From: Acidianus hospitalis | GTDB taxonomy: Archaea; Thermoproteota; Thermoprotei_A; Sulfolobales; Sulfolobaceae | Direction of reading: 5' to 3' | Length of the DNA stretch: 24,002 nucleotides | NCBI GenBank assembly: GCA_046533895.1 | Contig: JAWDOK010000017.1 | Location: 1 to 24,002, forward strand | Part shown: in pieces, positions 1 through 6,395 of the stretch | Position numbering within the stretch: position 1 is the stretch's first letter | Layout: every line of letters begins with the position of its first letter | Program-made: the position numbers and the translations under genes | Notes under the pieces: generated by a model | Database searches by the model: none | The model's input: the letters and a program-made list of their open reading frames with translations, nothing else | Told to the model about the DNA's origin: nothing

Positions 1-1
1 T

Positions 2-295
2 ACAGTCTTAGCAATAGAAAATCTTTGGTTAGCAGCAAGGGCAGAAAATTTAGGAATGGGATGGGTTAGCTTTCTGGATAAAAATAAAATAAAGGAAATC
101 CTTGGCATTCCTTCAAATGTAGAATTTATAGCGTATCTAACGTTAGGTTATGTTACAAAATTTCCTGAAAGGCCGGAGTTAGAAGAAAAAGGTTGGAACT
201 ACAGATTGCCTTTATCAGAGGTAGTATTTGAGGATAGGTGGGGCAATAAACCTAACGAAAAACTCTTGGAAAAATTGAATTCTGCTAAGATTTAG
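2..295 (+). CDS. BluB-like nitroreductase family protein, C-terminal part
   Basis: The frame is open from base 2, so the N-terminus lies outside the window; 97 residues are visible. The segment holds the ENLWLAARAENLGMGWVSF block, then an LGIP...AYLTLGY stretch, FPERPELEEKGW, and a C-terminal E.RW. This order is characteristic of the BluB / 5,6-dimethylbenzimidazole synthase branch of the flavin nitroreductase fold, whose members oxidatively fragment FMNH2 to the lower ligand of cobalamin. The family is about 200-220 aa, so roughly the last 45% is present. Its TAG stop overlaps the stop of the convergent leuD by a few bases. Family assignment is fairly secure. Whether this archaeal copy really makes DMB, or is another FMN-dependent reductase, cannot be told from the fragment. 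Confidence 0.75.
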   Translation, partial: TVLAIENLWLAARAENLGMGWVSFLDKNKIKEILGIPSNVEFIAYLTLGYVTKFPERPELEEKGWNYRLPLSEVVFEDRWGNKPNEKLLEKLNSAKI

Positions 296-777
296 AATTT
301 TCCAGACTTTAAATATTCCATTATTCCTCCAGACTTCAGTATCTCTAGCGCCATTCCGCTTATTCCTTTTCCTTGATATTTTCTTCCATTAACCTCAATT
401 TCTCCAGTTTCAACGTTAATTCTTACTATTTCTCCTTCGTCTATTAACTTTGTTGCATCCTTTAGTGTGATTACTGGCAATCCATTATTTATTGCGTTCC
501 TATAGAATATCCTTGCAAAGCTCTCTGCAATTATTGCCTTAACTCCTGCAGCTTTTAACGCAATTGCTGCTTGTTCCCTAGATGAGCCCATTCCGAAAAC
601 TTTTCCTGCTACAATTACTACTCCTGAGGAAGCTTTCTTGTAAAATTCTGGGTCTAGAGGCTCCATAGCATGTTGTGCTAAGTATTGCGGGTCAGTATAC
701 TTTAAGTATCTCGCAGGTATTATAACGTCAGTGTCTATTTTGTCCCCAAACTTCATAACTTTTCCTTCTATTATCAT
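292..777 (-). CDS. leuD: 3-isopropylmalate dehydratase small subunit
   Basis: Small swivelling subunit of the isomerase that converts 2-isopropylmalate to 3-isopropylmalate in leucine biosynthesis. It is 161 aa, the normal length for the archaeal type. Visible are the GDKIDTDVIIPARYL opening, the specificity loop Y24-L-K-Y27, and the conserved GMGSSREQA at residues 62-70. In methanogen homologues a YLVY-type loop goes with isopropylmalate and a YLRT-type loop with homoaconitate, so YLKY points to the leucine enzyme; dual use for lysine synthesis cannot be excluded. The ATG overlaps the leuC stop (ATGA), showing translational coupling, and the subunit works as a LeuC-LeuD heterodimer. The 3' end overlaps that of the convergent BluB-like gene. 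Confidence 0.93.
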   Translation of the reverse strand: MIIEGKVMKFGDKIDTDVIIPARYLKYTDPQYLAQHAMEPLDPEFYKKASSGVVIVAGKVFGMGSSREQAAIALKAAGVKAIIAESFARIFYRNAINNGLPVITLKDATKLIDEGEIVRINVETGEIEVNGRKYQGKGISGMALEILKSGGIMEYLKSGKF

Positions 778-2021
778 GCTATCGACCTCGGATCAGTTAT
801 TTTCCCTTCTAATGCAGAAGCTGCTGCAACTGCAGGGTTAGCTAAGTAAACTTTAGAGTCGTTACTTCCCATTCTACCTCTAAAATTCCTATTACTGGTT
901 GAAACTATAGTTTCTCCTGGTCCTGCTACTCCGAAGTGGCCACCTAAGCAAGGGCCGCAAGTTCCGTAAGTTACAATACAGCCTGCATTGACCAATGTTT
1001 CTATGTAACCTAAGTCCATTGCTCTCTTGAACATTTCGTAAGATGCAGGAATTGCTATACACCTAGTCTTTACTTTTTTATCCTTAAGTATTTTAGCTGC
1101 AATCTCTATGTCACTTAATCTACCGTTTGTGCAAGAGCCTATGAAAACTTGATCCACTTCTTTACCTTCAACCTCATTAACGGTTTTTACGTTGTCTACG
1201 CTATAAGGTGCGGCAACTAATGGTTCTAATTTGCCTAATTCTATCGTGTATTCGTCAGTATATTTTGCTCCGGGATCAGGAGTAACTAACGCGGGTTCAT
1301 ATCCTCTCATTGTCTTTATATAATTTTTAGTCTCTTCATCTGGAATAAACATTAATGCGTCTGCGTTCATTTCTATTCCCATGTTAGATACTGTTGCTCT
1401 ATAATCCATTGGGAATGCAGAGGGGTTTTCTACGTAAACTTCTATCGACATTCCGTTAAAGTAATCAGCCTTGAATTCCTGTAATAACTTCAGTGCTACG
1501 TCCTTCCCGGTAATCCATTTCCCCGGTGAACCTTTTAGTTCTACTTTAAAGGGAGTAGGAACGACTAGCCACGTTTTCCCAGTAATTGTTGCTGCTGCAA
1601 TGTCTGAGGCTCCCATTCCTTGAGCAAAGGCTCCTACGGCACCGGAAGTCGTTGTGTGGCTATCTGCGGCTACTATTACTTGACCGGGCAGGGCATATTT
1701 TTCCAGCAAAACTTCGTGCATTATTCCGAAATTAATATCGTGAAAGTTAGGCAATCCCATCTTTTTCACGAATTTTCTAATCATTACTTGTATTTCTGCA
1801 CTCCTTATGTCAGGAGGCGGTGCTAAATGGTCAAATGCTATTACTATTTTACTTTTGTCAAATACTTTCTCAATTCCCGCCTTTTCCATTACTTCTATTA
1901 CGTGATATCCTGTTAAGTCGTGGAATGCTACTATGTCAGTTTTTGCTTCTATTACGTCTCCTGGAGAAACTTCTTTTCCAGAAGCTCTGCTAAGAATTTT
2001 CTCTGTAAGAGTCTGAGGCAT
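774..2021 (-). CDS. leuC: 3-isopropylmalate dehydratase large subunit
   Basis: Catalytic, 4Fe-4S-bearing subunit of the aconitase superfamily. At 415 aa it fits the short archaeal class that partners with a separate LeuD. Three cluster ligands are visible: C297 in GSCTNGRLSD, and C355 and C358 in GTCGPCLGG. The DSHTTT substrate-binding motif begins at D120. The ATG start is supported by an AT-rich TATA-like stretch (about 2045-2054) about 28 bases upstream on the minus strand, so leuC probably has its own promoter as well as possible read-through from the zinc-ribbon gene 39 bases upstream. It is directly followed by leuD with an ATGA overlap. Confidence 0.95.
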   Translation of the reverse strand: MPQTLTEKILSRASGKEVSPGDVIEAKTDIVAFHDLTGYHVIEVMEKAGIEKVFDKSKIVIAFDHLAPPPDIRSAEIQVMIRKFVKKMGLPNFHDINFGIMHEVLLEKYALPGQVIVAADSHTTTSGAVGAFAQGMGASDIAAATITGKTWLVVPTPFKVELKGSPGKWITGKDVALKLLQEFKADYFNGMSIEVYVENPSAFPMDYRATVSNMGIEMNADALMFIPDEETKNYIKTMRGYEPALVTPDPGAKYTDEYTIELGKLEPLVAAPYSVDNVKTVNEVEGKEVDQVFIGSCTNGRLSDIEIAAKILKDKKVKTRCIAIPASYEMFKRAMDLGYIETLVNAGCIVTYGTCGPCLGGHFGVAGPGETIVSTSNRNFRGRMGSNDSKVYLANPAVAAASALEGKITDPRSIA

Positions 2022-2060
2022 GGTTTCCTATTAAGTGAAGGGGAAAATAAATCTTAGTTA

Positions 2061-2237
2061 TTAAACAGTTCGACTTTCGGACAATTTTACGTTATTAAGT
2101 ACTAAAACTCCCTTTCCCTTCTGGTAGGATATAAAAACATATCCGCACTCTGGACAGACTTTTGATATTATATCTCCGTCTTTTACAACTTTCTCTTCTA
2201 CAACCTTTTTACATACTGGGCACATTTTTCTAGCCAT
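2061..2237 (-). CDS. Small zinc-ribbon protein (58 aa)
   Basis: An ATG-started reading frame of 58 codons reads MARKMCPVCKKVV..., then CPECGYVFISYQKGKG..., and ends at TAA 2061. Two CxxC pairs, C6/C9 and C28/C31, are 18 residues apart, the usual spacing for a zinc ribbon or rubredoxin-like knuckle. The second is followed by a G-Y-V-F-I strand, as in ribbon folds. A minus-strand TATA-like CTTTTAAC at about 2261-2268 lies 24-30 bases ahead of the ATG, which supports a leaderless gene. It precedes leuC by 39 bases and could be co-transcribed with it. The cysteine pattern and promoter make it a credible gene; no specific function can be assigned (small nucleic-acid-binding or metal-binding proteins of this kind are common in Sulfolobales). 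Confidence 0.75.
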   Translation of the reverse strand: MARKMCPVCKKVVEEKVVKDGDIISKVCPECGYVFISYQKGKGVLVLNNVKLSESRTV

Positions 2238-2331
2238 GATTTAAGGCTTCACCTTTTTTGTTAAAAGAGTTTTTACTGGATATTACCGAGAAAAATTGGG
2301 GAATTTTTATAAAAAACCTTTTAACGAAAGC

Positions 2332-2357
2332 GTATATTTAATGAGTACTATATTAAA
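2332..2357 (+). promoter_or_regulatory. Promoter and candidate autoregulatory operator of the Lrp-like gene
   Basis: A TATA-like GTATATTT at 2332-2339 sits 28 bases before the ATG at 2360, consistent with a leaderless transcript. Overlapping it is an inverted repeat with arms TTTAAT (2337-2342) and ATTAAA (2352-2357), centred near an AGTACT palindrome. A dyad between TATA box and start is the usual place for autorepression by Lrp-type regulators; operator function is inference. Confidence 0.5.
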
Positions 2358-2359
2358 GT

Positions 2360-3127
2360 ATGGATCAAATAAACAAGAAAATCTTGTTCTACCTATTAAA
2401 GGACTATAGAACGTCACAAAGGTCAATAGCGAAAATGATAGGAATATCTTCTCCGGCAGTGAATTATAGGGTAGATAAGTTAATCCAAGATAAGGTAATT
2501 AAGAAGCTGTCGCTTTATGTTAATCCAAACTTTTATGGAAAATATCACGCATACGTTGCTTTTAAGAATATTAAGGACTGGGAAGGAGAGTACATATTTA
2601 AGGTAAATTGTCTAGAAGAAACGAATATTTATGAAATTGAAGGTAGTAGTTTAGACGATTTAAAGAAGAAAATCGATATAATGAGCGAGATTCTGGGTTA
2701 CCCAAGGATGGTATACATTCCTAAACAACAGCCTTATAATCCTTCCAATTTCGACCTTAAGCTTGTTTCAATAATGAAGGAAGAACCAACTTTAGACACA
2801 ATGTATTTGGCAGATAAAATGAAGGTATCGACTAAGACAGTTAGGAGGCATATAAGGTACCTTTATTCTAGAAACTTCATTAGGCTAATTCCGGAAATTG
2901 ACTTAACTAAGGCAGGTTTGATCATGTATGCAGTATTTACCCATAACGTGGAGATAGGTAGAAAATTCTTTGCTAGGCAAATGTTCAGAGAAATAAGTGA
3001 TGATACTGCTGGAATATTCGTTAACGTCGGAGATTCTTTAGAGGAAGTAAAAGAGGAGTTCTTTAAGTTTAGAGAATTTGATAAGGACGCCGATTTAATG
3101 ATTGCAATAGATTACTCTGTAAGTTGA
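2360..3127 (+). CDS. Lrp/AsnC-like transcriptional regulator with two helix-turn-helix regions
   Basis: The 255-aa protein begins with a winged-HTH (about residues 5-52) of Lrp/AsnC type: LLKDYRTSQRSIAKMIGIS, recognition helix SPAVNYRVDKLIQD, then the wing. A second HTH of the same kind is at about residues 137-175 (EPTLDTMYLADKMKVSTKTVRRHIRYL). Each is followed by a more divergent alpha/beta segment that could be an effector-binding or dimerisation domain. Classical Lrp proteins are about 150 aa with one HTH, so this looks like a tandem double-domain architecture, known in archaeal genomes. It has its own promoter and a possible operator. Target genes are unknown; leuCD next door is a tempting but unproven candidate. 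Its last 59 bases overlap the 3' end of the convergent hje. Confidence 0.8.
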   Translation: MDQINKKILFYLLKDYRTSQRSIAKMIGISSPAVNYRVDKLIQDKVIKKLSLYVNPNFYGKYHAYVAFKNIKDWEGEYIFKVNCLEETNIYEIEGSSLDDLKKKIDIMSEILGYPRMVYIPKQQPYNPSNFDLKLVSIMKEEPTLDTMYLADKMKVSTKTVRRHIRYLYSRNFIRLIPEIDLTKAGLIMYAVFTHNVEIGRKFFARQMFREISDDTAGIFVNVGDSLEEVKEEFFKFREFDKDADLMIAIDYSVS

Positions 3128-3491
3128 GCAAATAATTCTCTAATGGCATAGAGTTTTCTTCATTAACTTCCTCTTCCTTCGCTAGTTCAACTTCCTTCAC
3201 TCTCCATCCAATTCCTCCTTTAAATTTTACAGCAATCAATGCTCTACCTTCCATTGGGAACATTTTCAGAAAGTCTAAAATTTTTCTAATTTGATTTTCT
3301 TCAACTTTCACTTTCTTTTGCCAAGTACTTTTAACTTCTATAGAAAGTAAAATATTACCCTTTGTAGCAAATACATCTGGCAAAGGATTAGGAGAAGAGT
3401 TGGACGTAGGAATTCTTACCGCATTAAAACCGTAATGCATAAGAAGCTTAACTAATTCCCTTTCCGCATTTCTACCTATTGTTTTATTCAC
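3069..3491 (-). CDS. hje: Holliday junction endonuclease Hje
   Basis: A 140-aa archaeal Holliday junction resolvase of the type II restriction endonuclease-like fold, which cuts four-way junctions during recombination and fork repair. The catalytic set is visible: E10 in NAERE, D39 in PLPDVFA, and E52-V-K54 in LLSIEVKSTW. The stretch RIPTSNSSPNPLPD is characteristic of Hje rather than its paralogue Hjc, as I remember the Sulfolobus pair. The start is GTG (3489-3491), with a minus-strand TATA-like TTTTAATA at about 3514-3521 inside the end of the ATPase gene, so the gene is probably transcribed independently. The C-terminal 20 codons overlap the regulator gene on the other strand; this tail is basic and leucine-rich. 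Confidence 0.9.
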   Translation of the reverse strand: MNKTIGRNAERELVKLLMHYGFNAVRIPTSNSSPNPLPDVFATKGNILLSIEVKSTWQKKVKVEENQIRKILDFLKMFPMEGRALIAVKFKGGIGWRVKEVELAKEEEVNEENSMPLENYLLNLQSNLLQSLNRRPYQIL

Positions 3492-3515
3492 GTGAAGAGA
3501 ATTGTTCAGAATGTA

Positions 3516-4631
3516 TTAAAAGCTCTTGTCCAGGTCAATTATGCTGTCACACATGCCTATTATATCCTCGTCGTGAGTAGCTATAATTATTCCTCTCTTT
3601 TCCTCTTTTAATAGCTTAATCATTTCGTAAAATGAAAGCAAAGAATTTCCGTCCATTCCTACACTTGGCTCATCTAACGCAATCACCTTCCTACCAGAGG
3701 CATAAGCTGAGGCAATTAAGACCCTCATTTTTTCTCCGTAACTTAAAGTATAGGGGCTCTTCTCTTCTTTATCTTTTAGATTAAAGAGCGATAATACATC
3801 CTCTCTTCCTTTAACTTCTTCCCTTACTGTAGTGCAAAAGAATTGTAAGTCAGGATTTTGAAAAATTACGTAAACTTTTCCCACTAATTGCTTTAATGTA
3901 GTTGTCTTGCCTACTCCGTTCTTTCCAATTAAACAAAGTACTTCGCTTTCTCTAACTTTTATCCTGGCCTTAGTAGTGTGTACGTCGAGGATTTCTTTTC
4001 CTAGCTTACTTTCAATTTTAGAAAGTTTAAATCCCCTTAATCCATGAGATTTTAAAAAATTTTCATCGTAAAGTTTTTCCTTATCGATCTCTTCTATTTT
4101 ATCTTCCAGCAAGTAAACTCTATCTAGCATATCTCTTATTTCCTTAACTCTATGTTCTGCTATCAAAGTACCCTTAGGAATTATTTCCTTTACTTCGGCA
4201 GTTGAGTATTTATCTAAATTCGCAAAAGGCTCGTCGAGTAAAACGTATTCCGGCATTGAAGCTAAGGTCGTTGAAATTACAAATCTCCTTTTATAACCGT
4301 CAGAGAGCTCTAGGAATTTCTTATCGTAATATTCTCCCATAATATTCTTAACGATTTCCTCGTTTACTCTGTGATACCTAGACAAAAGTTCCACTTCTTC
4401 CTTTGCTGTTTCTGCTAAAATCTGAGAGTAAGGCTCTTGCAGTACAAGAGAAACTTTACTGTAATCTTTTTCTTTACAAAAGTCTTTCCCATCAAGTATA
4501 ACTTGATTTTGAGAGTCGCAAAGAACGGACTTTAGCATTGTTGTCTTTCCGCTTCCGTTTCTTCCCAGTAATCCAACAATTTCTTGTTTATCTACTTCTA
4601 CGCTACCTTTGCTGGTAATAATAGTGAGCAC
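3516..4631 (-). CDS. ECF transporter fused double ATPase (EcfA1A2-like)
   Basis: Energising subunit of an energy-coupling-factor importer, acting on the cytoplasmic side of the membrane. Two nucleotide-binding domains are fused in 371 aa. NBD1 has Walker A GRNGSGKTT (23-31), Q-loop LVLQEP, signature LSDGYKRR (109-116), Walker B YVLLDEP, and H-loop AEHR (159-161). NBD2 has Walker A GKNGVGKTT (from 236), VIFQNPDLQ, signature LSYGEKMR (296-303), Walker B VIALDEP, and ATHDED. Each half is only about 185 aa against 230-270 in typical EcfA, so the fusion is compact. The start is GTG (4629-4631): an in-frame stop lies shortly upstream with no better start in between, and a minus-strand TATA (4651-4660) is about 25 bases away. 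It belongs with ecfT and the S component, but the IS605-like element now lies between. Confidence 0.88.
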   Translation of the reverse strand: MLTIITSKGSVEVDKQEIVGLLGRNGSGKTTMLKSVLCDSQNQVILDGKDFCKEKDYSKVSLVLQEPYSQILAETAKEEVELLSRYHRVNEEIVKNIMGEYYDKKFLELSDGYKRRFVISTTLASMPEYVLLDEPFANLDKYSTAEVKEIIPKGTLIAEHRVKEIRDMLDRVYLLEDKIEEIDKEKLYDENFLKSHGLRGFKLSKIESKLGKEILDVHTTKARIKVRESEVLCLIGKNGVGKTTTLKQLVGKVYVIFQNPDLQFFCTTVREEVKGREDVLSLFNLKDKEEKSPYTLSYGEKMRVLIASAYASGRKVIALDEPSVGMDGNSLLSFYEMIKLLKEEKRGIIIATHDEDIIGMCDSIIDLDKSF

Positions 4632-4650
4632 GAGTATTCTTTGGCTACAA

Positions 4651-4660
4651 AATATTTATT
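4651..4660 (-). promoter_or_regulatory. TATA-like box of the ECF ATPase gene
   Basis: AATATTTATT on the plus strand reads AATAAATATT on the minus strand. It is centred about 25 bases ahead of the GTG at 4631, the position for a leaderless archaeal transcript. It may keep the ATPase expressed despite the insertion upstream. Confidence 0.45.
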
Positions 4661-4680
4661 AATAATGGTAATAACTCATC

Positions 4681-4929
4681 TGACTTCCTCCCCGCCCTGG
4701 AAGGGTCGAGGGTTCCCTTCCAGAGGATTCATCGTTCCCACCATCGATTCGGGTTTACATCTCTCATATGGTGAGCAGTCGAGTGGCTCAGAGAACCACT
4801 CCCACTTGAAAGGGGACTTTCATTGCTAAGCTCTAGTCCCTTGAAGGAAAGGAGAGATGATGGTTGCTCCTCCCACAGTCCCATTAAGCCCTCAATCGAG
4901 CTGGGGAGGAGCCTCATTAGCGTCACTAA
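4681..4929 (-). ncRNA. Candidate omegaRNA-like structured RNA of the IS605-like element
   Basis: A palindromic TATA (4950-4960) would start a minus-strand transcript near 4929. That RNA could fold into several stems: GCTCCTCCC/GGGAGGAGC (4866-4874 with 4904-4912, perfect 9 bp), AAGGGACT with AGTCCCCTT (about 4810-4818 with 4835-4842, one bulge), GAGTGG/CCACTC (4781-4786 with 4796-4801), and the terminal 9-bp hairpin at 4697-4723. A structured RNA ending exactly at the element's right end is how TnpB omegaRNAs are organised; the guide would then be the flank from 4680 downwards, GATGAGTTATTACC. Stems, promoter motif and right-end similarity are seen; transcription and use by a TnpB encoded elsewhere are inference. 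Confidence 0.4.
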
Positions 4930-5018
4930 GAGAAATTTTGGCAAAGAGGTATTTAAATATAATGGGGCTATCCTGGCGAGGCTTTCCGCCCCATTAACCC
5001 CCAGCTTCTGTAATTCCT
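4681..5018 (-). mobile_element. IS200/IS605 (TnpB-type) derived miniature element, no intact transposase
   Basis: A 338-bp insert, clearly GC-richer than its flanks, occupies the gap between ecfT and the ATPase gene. Read on the minus strand, the left side (near 5018) carries a hairpin with arms AATGGGGC/GCCCCATT (4961-4968 and 4988-4995) and a TATTTAAATA promoter. The right side ends with a perfect 9-bp hairpin, CTGGAAGGG/CCCTTCCAG (4697-4705 and 4715-4723), followed by GGCGGGGAGGAAGTCA. This GGGAGGAAGTCA-type terminus after a small hairpin is what I know from the right ends of archaeal tnpB elements. There are no inverted termini or target duplications, as expected for the family. Only about 260 bp lie between the ends, too little for tnpA or tnpB. 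A 71-codon TTG frame (4729-4944, ending NPNRWWER) could be a remnant of a tnpB tail. Boundaries are inferred. Confidence 0.6.
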
Positions 5019-5595
5019 ATAAAGGGAACACGAGTGATAATATAAATATAACCACTCCTATAGTAAGAAGTATTACGTCAGAAGTTCTAGGTTTTAAATT
5101 CCTTTTTCCAGAATAATTTCCAAAAAGCTTTACAGTATAGGCGACGTAAAGGTTCTCGGCAACTTTAATCATTTCCACTAGCAGAGGCCTTGAGATTTTT
5201 ATAGGGTTGAAGCCTATCCCTCTCGCTTTTGCGTAAAATGAAACTTCTGAGGAAAGTTGGAAGAAATATGGATAATAAGCTAAAGCAATAATTATTGGCA
5301 CCCCTTTCTCTCCTAATGCATCAAGAACCGTTGATTTATCAACCAATTCTGAAATTATAAAATATAGATTTATGTAAGTTATTGCTCTTACGGTAAATAC
5401 GTAAAGGTAAGCTTTATCAAAGTATGATAAAATAAAGTATGAAAATACTGTTATCAGAATTTCTGCTATGAAAATTCCTTTCCTTCTGAATAACATTGTT
5501 ATAGTAATAACCATTGCGTAAATGCCTAAAGATATGTAAGTTGATAGAAATATTAGCACAGAAAAAATTACTGAGTATAAAAAAGAGGTTTTCAA
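5017..5595 (-). CDS. ECF transporter transmembrane component EcfT
   Basis: A 192-aa membrane protein with about five hydrophobic segments. Before the last one is a cytoplasmic coupling region with the conserved KARGIGF motif (the A-R-G element that contacts the ATPases) and a second, degenerate one around TVKLFGNYSG. It links the substrate-binding S component to the ATPases. The start is taken as TTG at 5593-5595 because it overlaps the S-component TGA (TTGA), giving translational coupling; the next in-frame ATG would remove the first membrane segment. The TAG stop (5017-5019) is built from one host base and two bases of the inserted element, so its present C-terminus Val-Phe-Pro-Leu was set by the insertion, although the reconstructed empty site also gives a stop there. 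Confidence 0.8.
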   Translation of the reverse strand: MKTSFLYSVIFSVLIFLSTYISLGIYAMVITITMLFRRKGIFIAEILITVFSYFILSYFDKAYLYVFTVRAITYINLYFIISELVDKSTVLDALGEKGVPIIIALAYYPYFFQLSSEVSFYAKARGIGFNPIKISRPLLVEMIKVAENLYVAYTVKLFGNYSGKRNLKPRTSDVILLTIGVVIFILSLVFPL

Positions 5596-6131
5596 TGTAA
5601 TACCCCTGATTTTATTAGGAAATTACCCAAGTAGTAAGATATTACTCCCATTACTGCCGATTCTACAAAATATATTCCTGTAAAGGCTAGCATAAGGTCT
5701 AAAGCGAATTGCGAGGCGGTTGAAGGTACAAATAGTACTCCAAAAACTACACTGAAGACTCCTACTAACCCACCAGCTAACGTAGTATTTATCATGACAG
5801 CCTTGAATGATCTATATCCCACGATTCTTGACACGCCTTCTACTACGAGCCCTGCTACTACGAAGGTTGGAACTAGGAATATTAAACCAGATATAGCATA
5901 AAGTAGTGCACTTATTACTAAGATGAGGAGAGGTCCGTTCTTTGCGTTTATTGCCTGGATTCCTATTGCTACTATTATTAACGGAATGGTAAGTGTTACC
6001 ACCGGATCAGTGAATATACTAAGAGCATAAGCAGCAGTTCCTAAAGCTAATCCTGCAGCTACTGCGTAAGAAGCTACAGAAAATACTATTGCATAAATTA
6101 ACTTTCTCTTATCATCTTTAGATAGTGGCAT
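5592..6131 (-). CDS. ECF transporter S component, substrate unknown
   Basis: A 179-aa, almost wholly hydrophobic protein with about six membrane helices after a short charged N-terminus (MPLSKDDKRKL). Size, topology, small-residue-rich first helix (ASYAVAAGLALGTAAYA) and position directly before ecfT (stop/start overlap) identify it as the substrate-binding S subunit of the ECF importer. No motif lets me name the ligand; these units import vitamins or transition metals such as riboflavin, biotin, thiamin, cobalamin precursors, Ni or Co. The BluB-like gene a few kilobases away is not enough to argue for a cobamide substrate. It is the first gene of the minus-strand ECF operon, and the ATG at 6131 is the only sensible start. 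Confidence 0.7.
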   Translation of the reverse strand: MPLSKDDKRKLIYAIVFSVASYAVAAGLALGTAAYALSIFTDPVVTLTIPLIIVAIGIQAINAKNGPLLILVISALLYAISGLIFLVPTFVVAGLVVEGVSRIVGYRSFKAVMINTTLAGGLVGVFSVVFGVLFVPSTASQFALDLMLAFTGIYFVESAVMGVISYYLGNFLIKSGVLH

Positions 6132-6167
6132 ATGTAAAAATTTATTGATAAGTTTAAGAAATTTTCC

Positions 6168-6395
6168 CTATTTTTCTTGAGCATGGAAAATCATAATATA
6201 TCCTACATATGCTAAGTAAATGAAAACTAAAAAGATTATTACAAAATTTATTATTTTTATTATTATCGGAGAAATATCTAATCCTCCTAGTTTTATTTTT
6301 AACCCTAAGAAGAAAATTGAGAAGGATACGTATATTACTAAGGCAGAAAGTAAAATTAATCCTATCCCCATTAGTTTATATTTTATCAAGGACAT
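6168..6395 (-). CDS. Small two-helix membrane protein (75 aa)
   Basis: An unrecognised 75-aa protein with two long hydrophobic stretches (about residues 9-33 and 43-70) separated by a short loop, and a charged end, HAQEK. Its frame overlaps the 3' end of the epimerase gene by 20 bases if the first ATG (6395) is used. A second ATG at 6371 (MGIGLILL) would start just after the epimerase stop and still keep both helices, so the true start is uncertain. Co-transcription with the epimerase is likely, and a role at the membrane linked to glycan synthesis is possible but unsupported. Confidence 0.55.
   Translation of the reverse strand: MSLIKYKLMGIGLILLSALVIYVSFSIFFLGLKIKLGGLDISPIIIKIINFVIIFLVFIYLAYVGYIMIFHAQEK

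Noticed and set aside
4681..4929. SRP RNA or RNase P RNA as an explanation of the structured segment, because of a GGAGGAGCAACC-like stretch.
   Set aside because: The conserved SRP helix 8 tetraloop context and the RNase P core motifs are missing, and the IS605-like right end explains the segment better.
4729..5116. Overlapping plus- and minus-strand reading frames of 71-97 aa inside the gap between ecfT and the ATPase gene.
   Set aside because: They lie in the GC-rich mobile element, are rich in Ser/Pro/Leu without domain pattern, and oppose one another. At most the minus-strand frame is a leftover tnpB tail.
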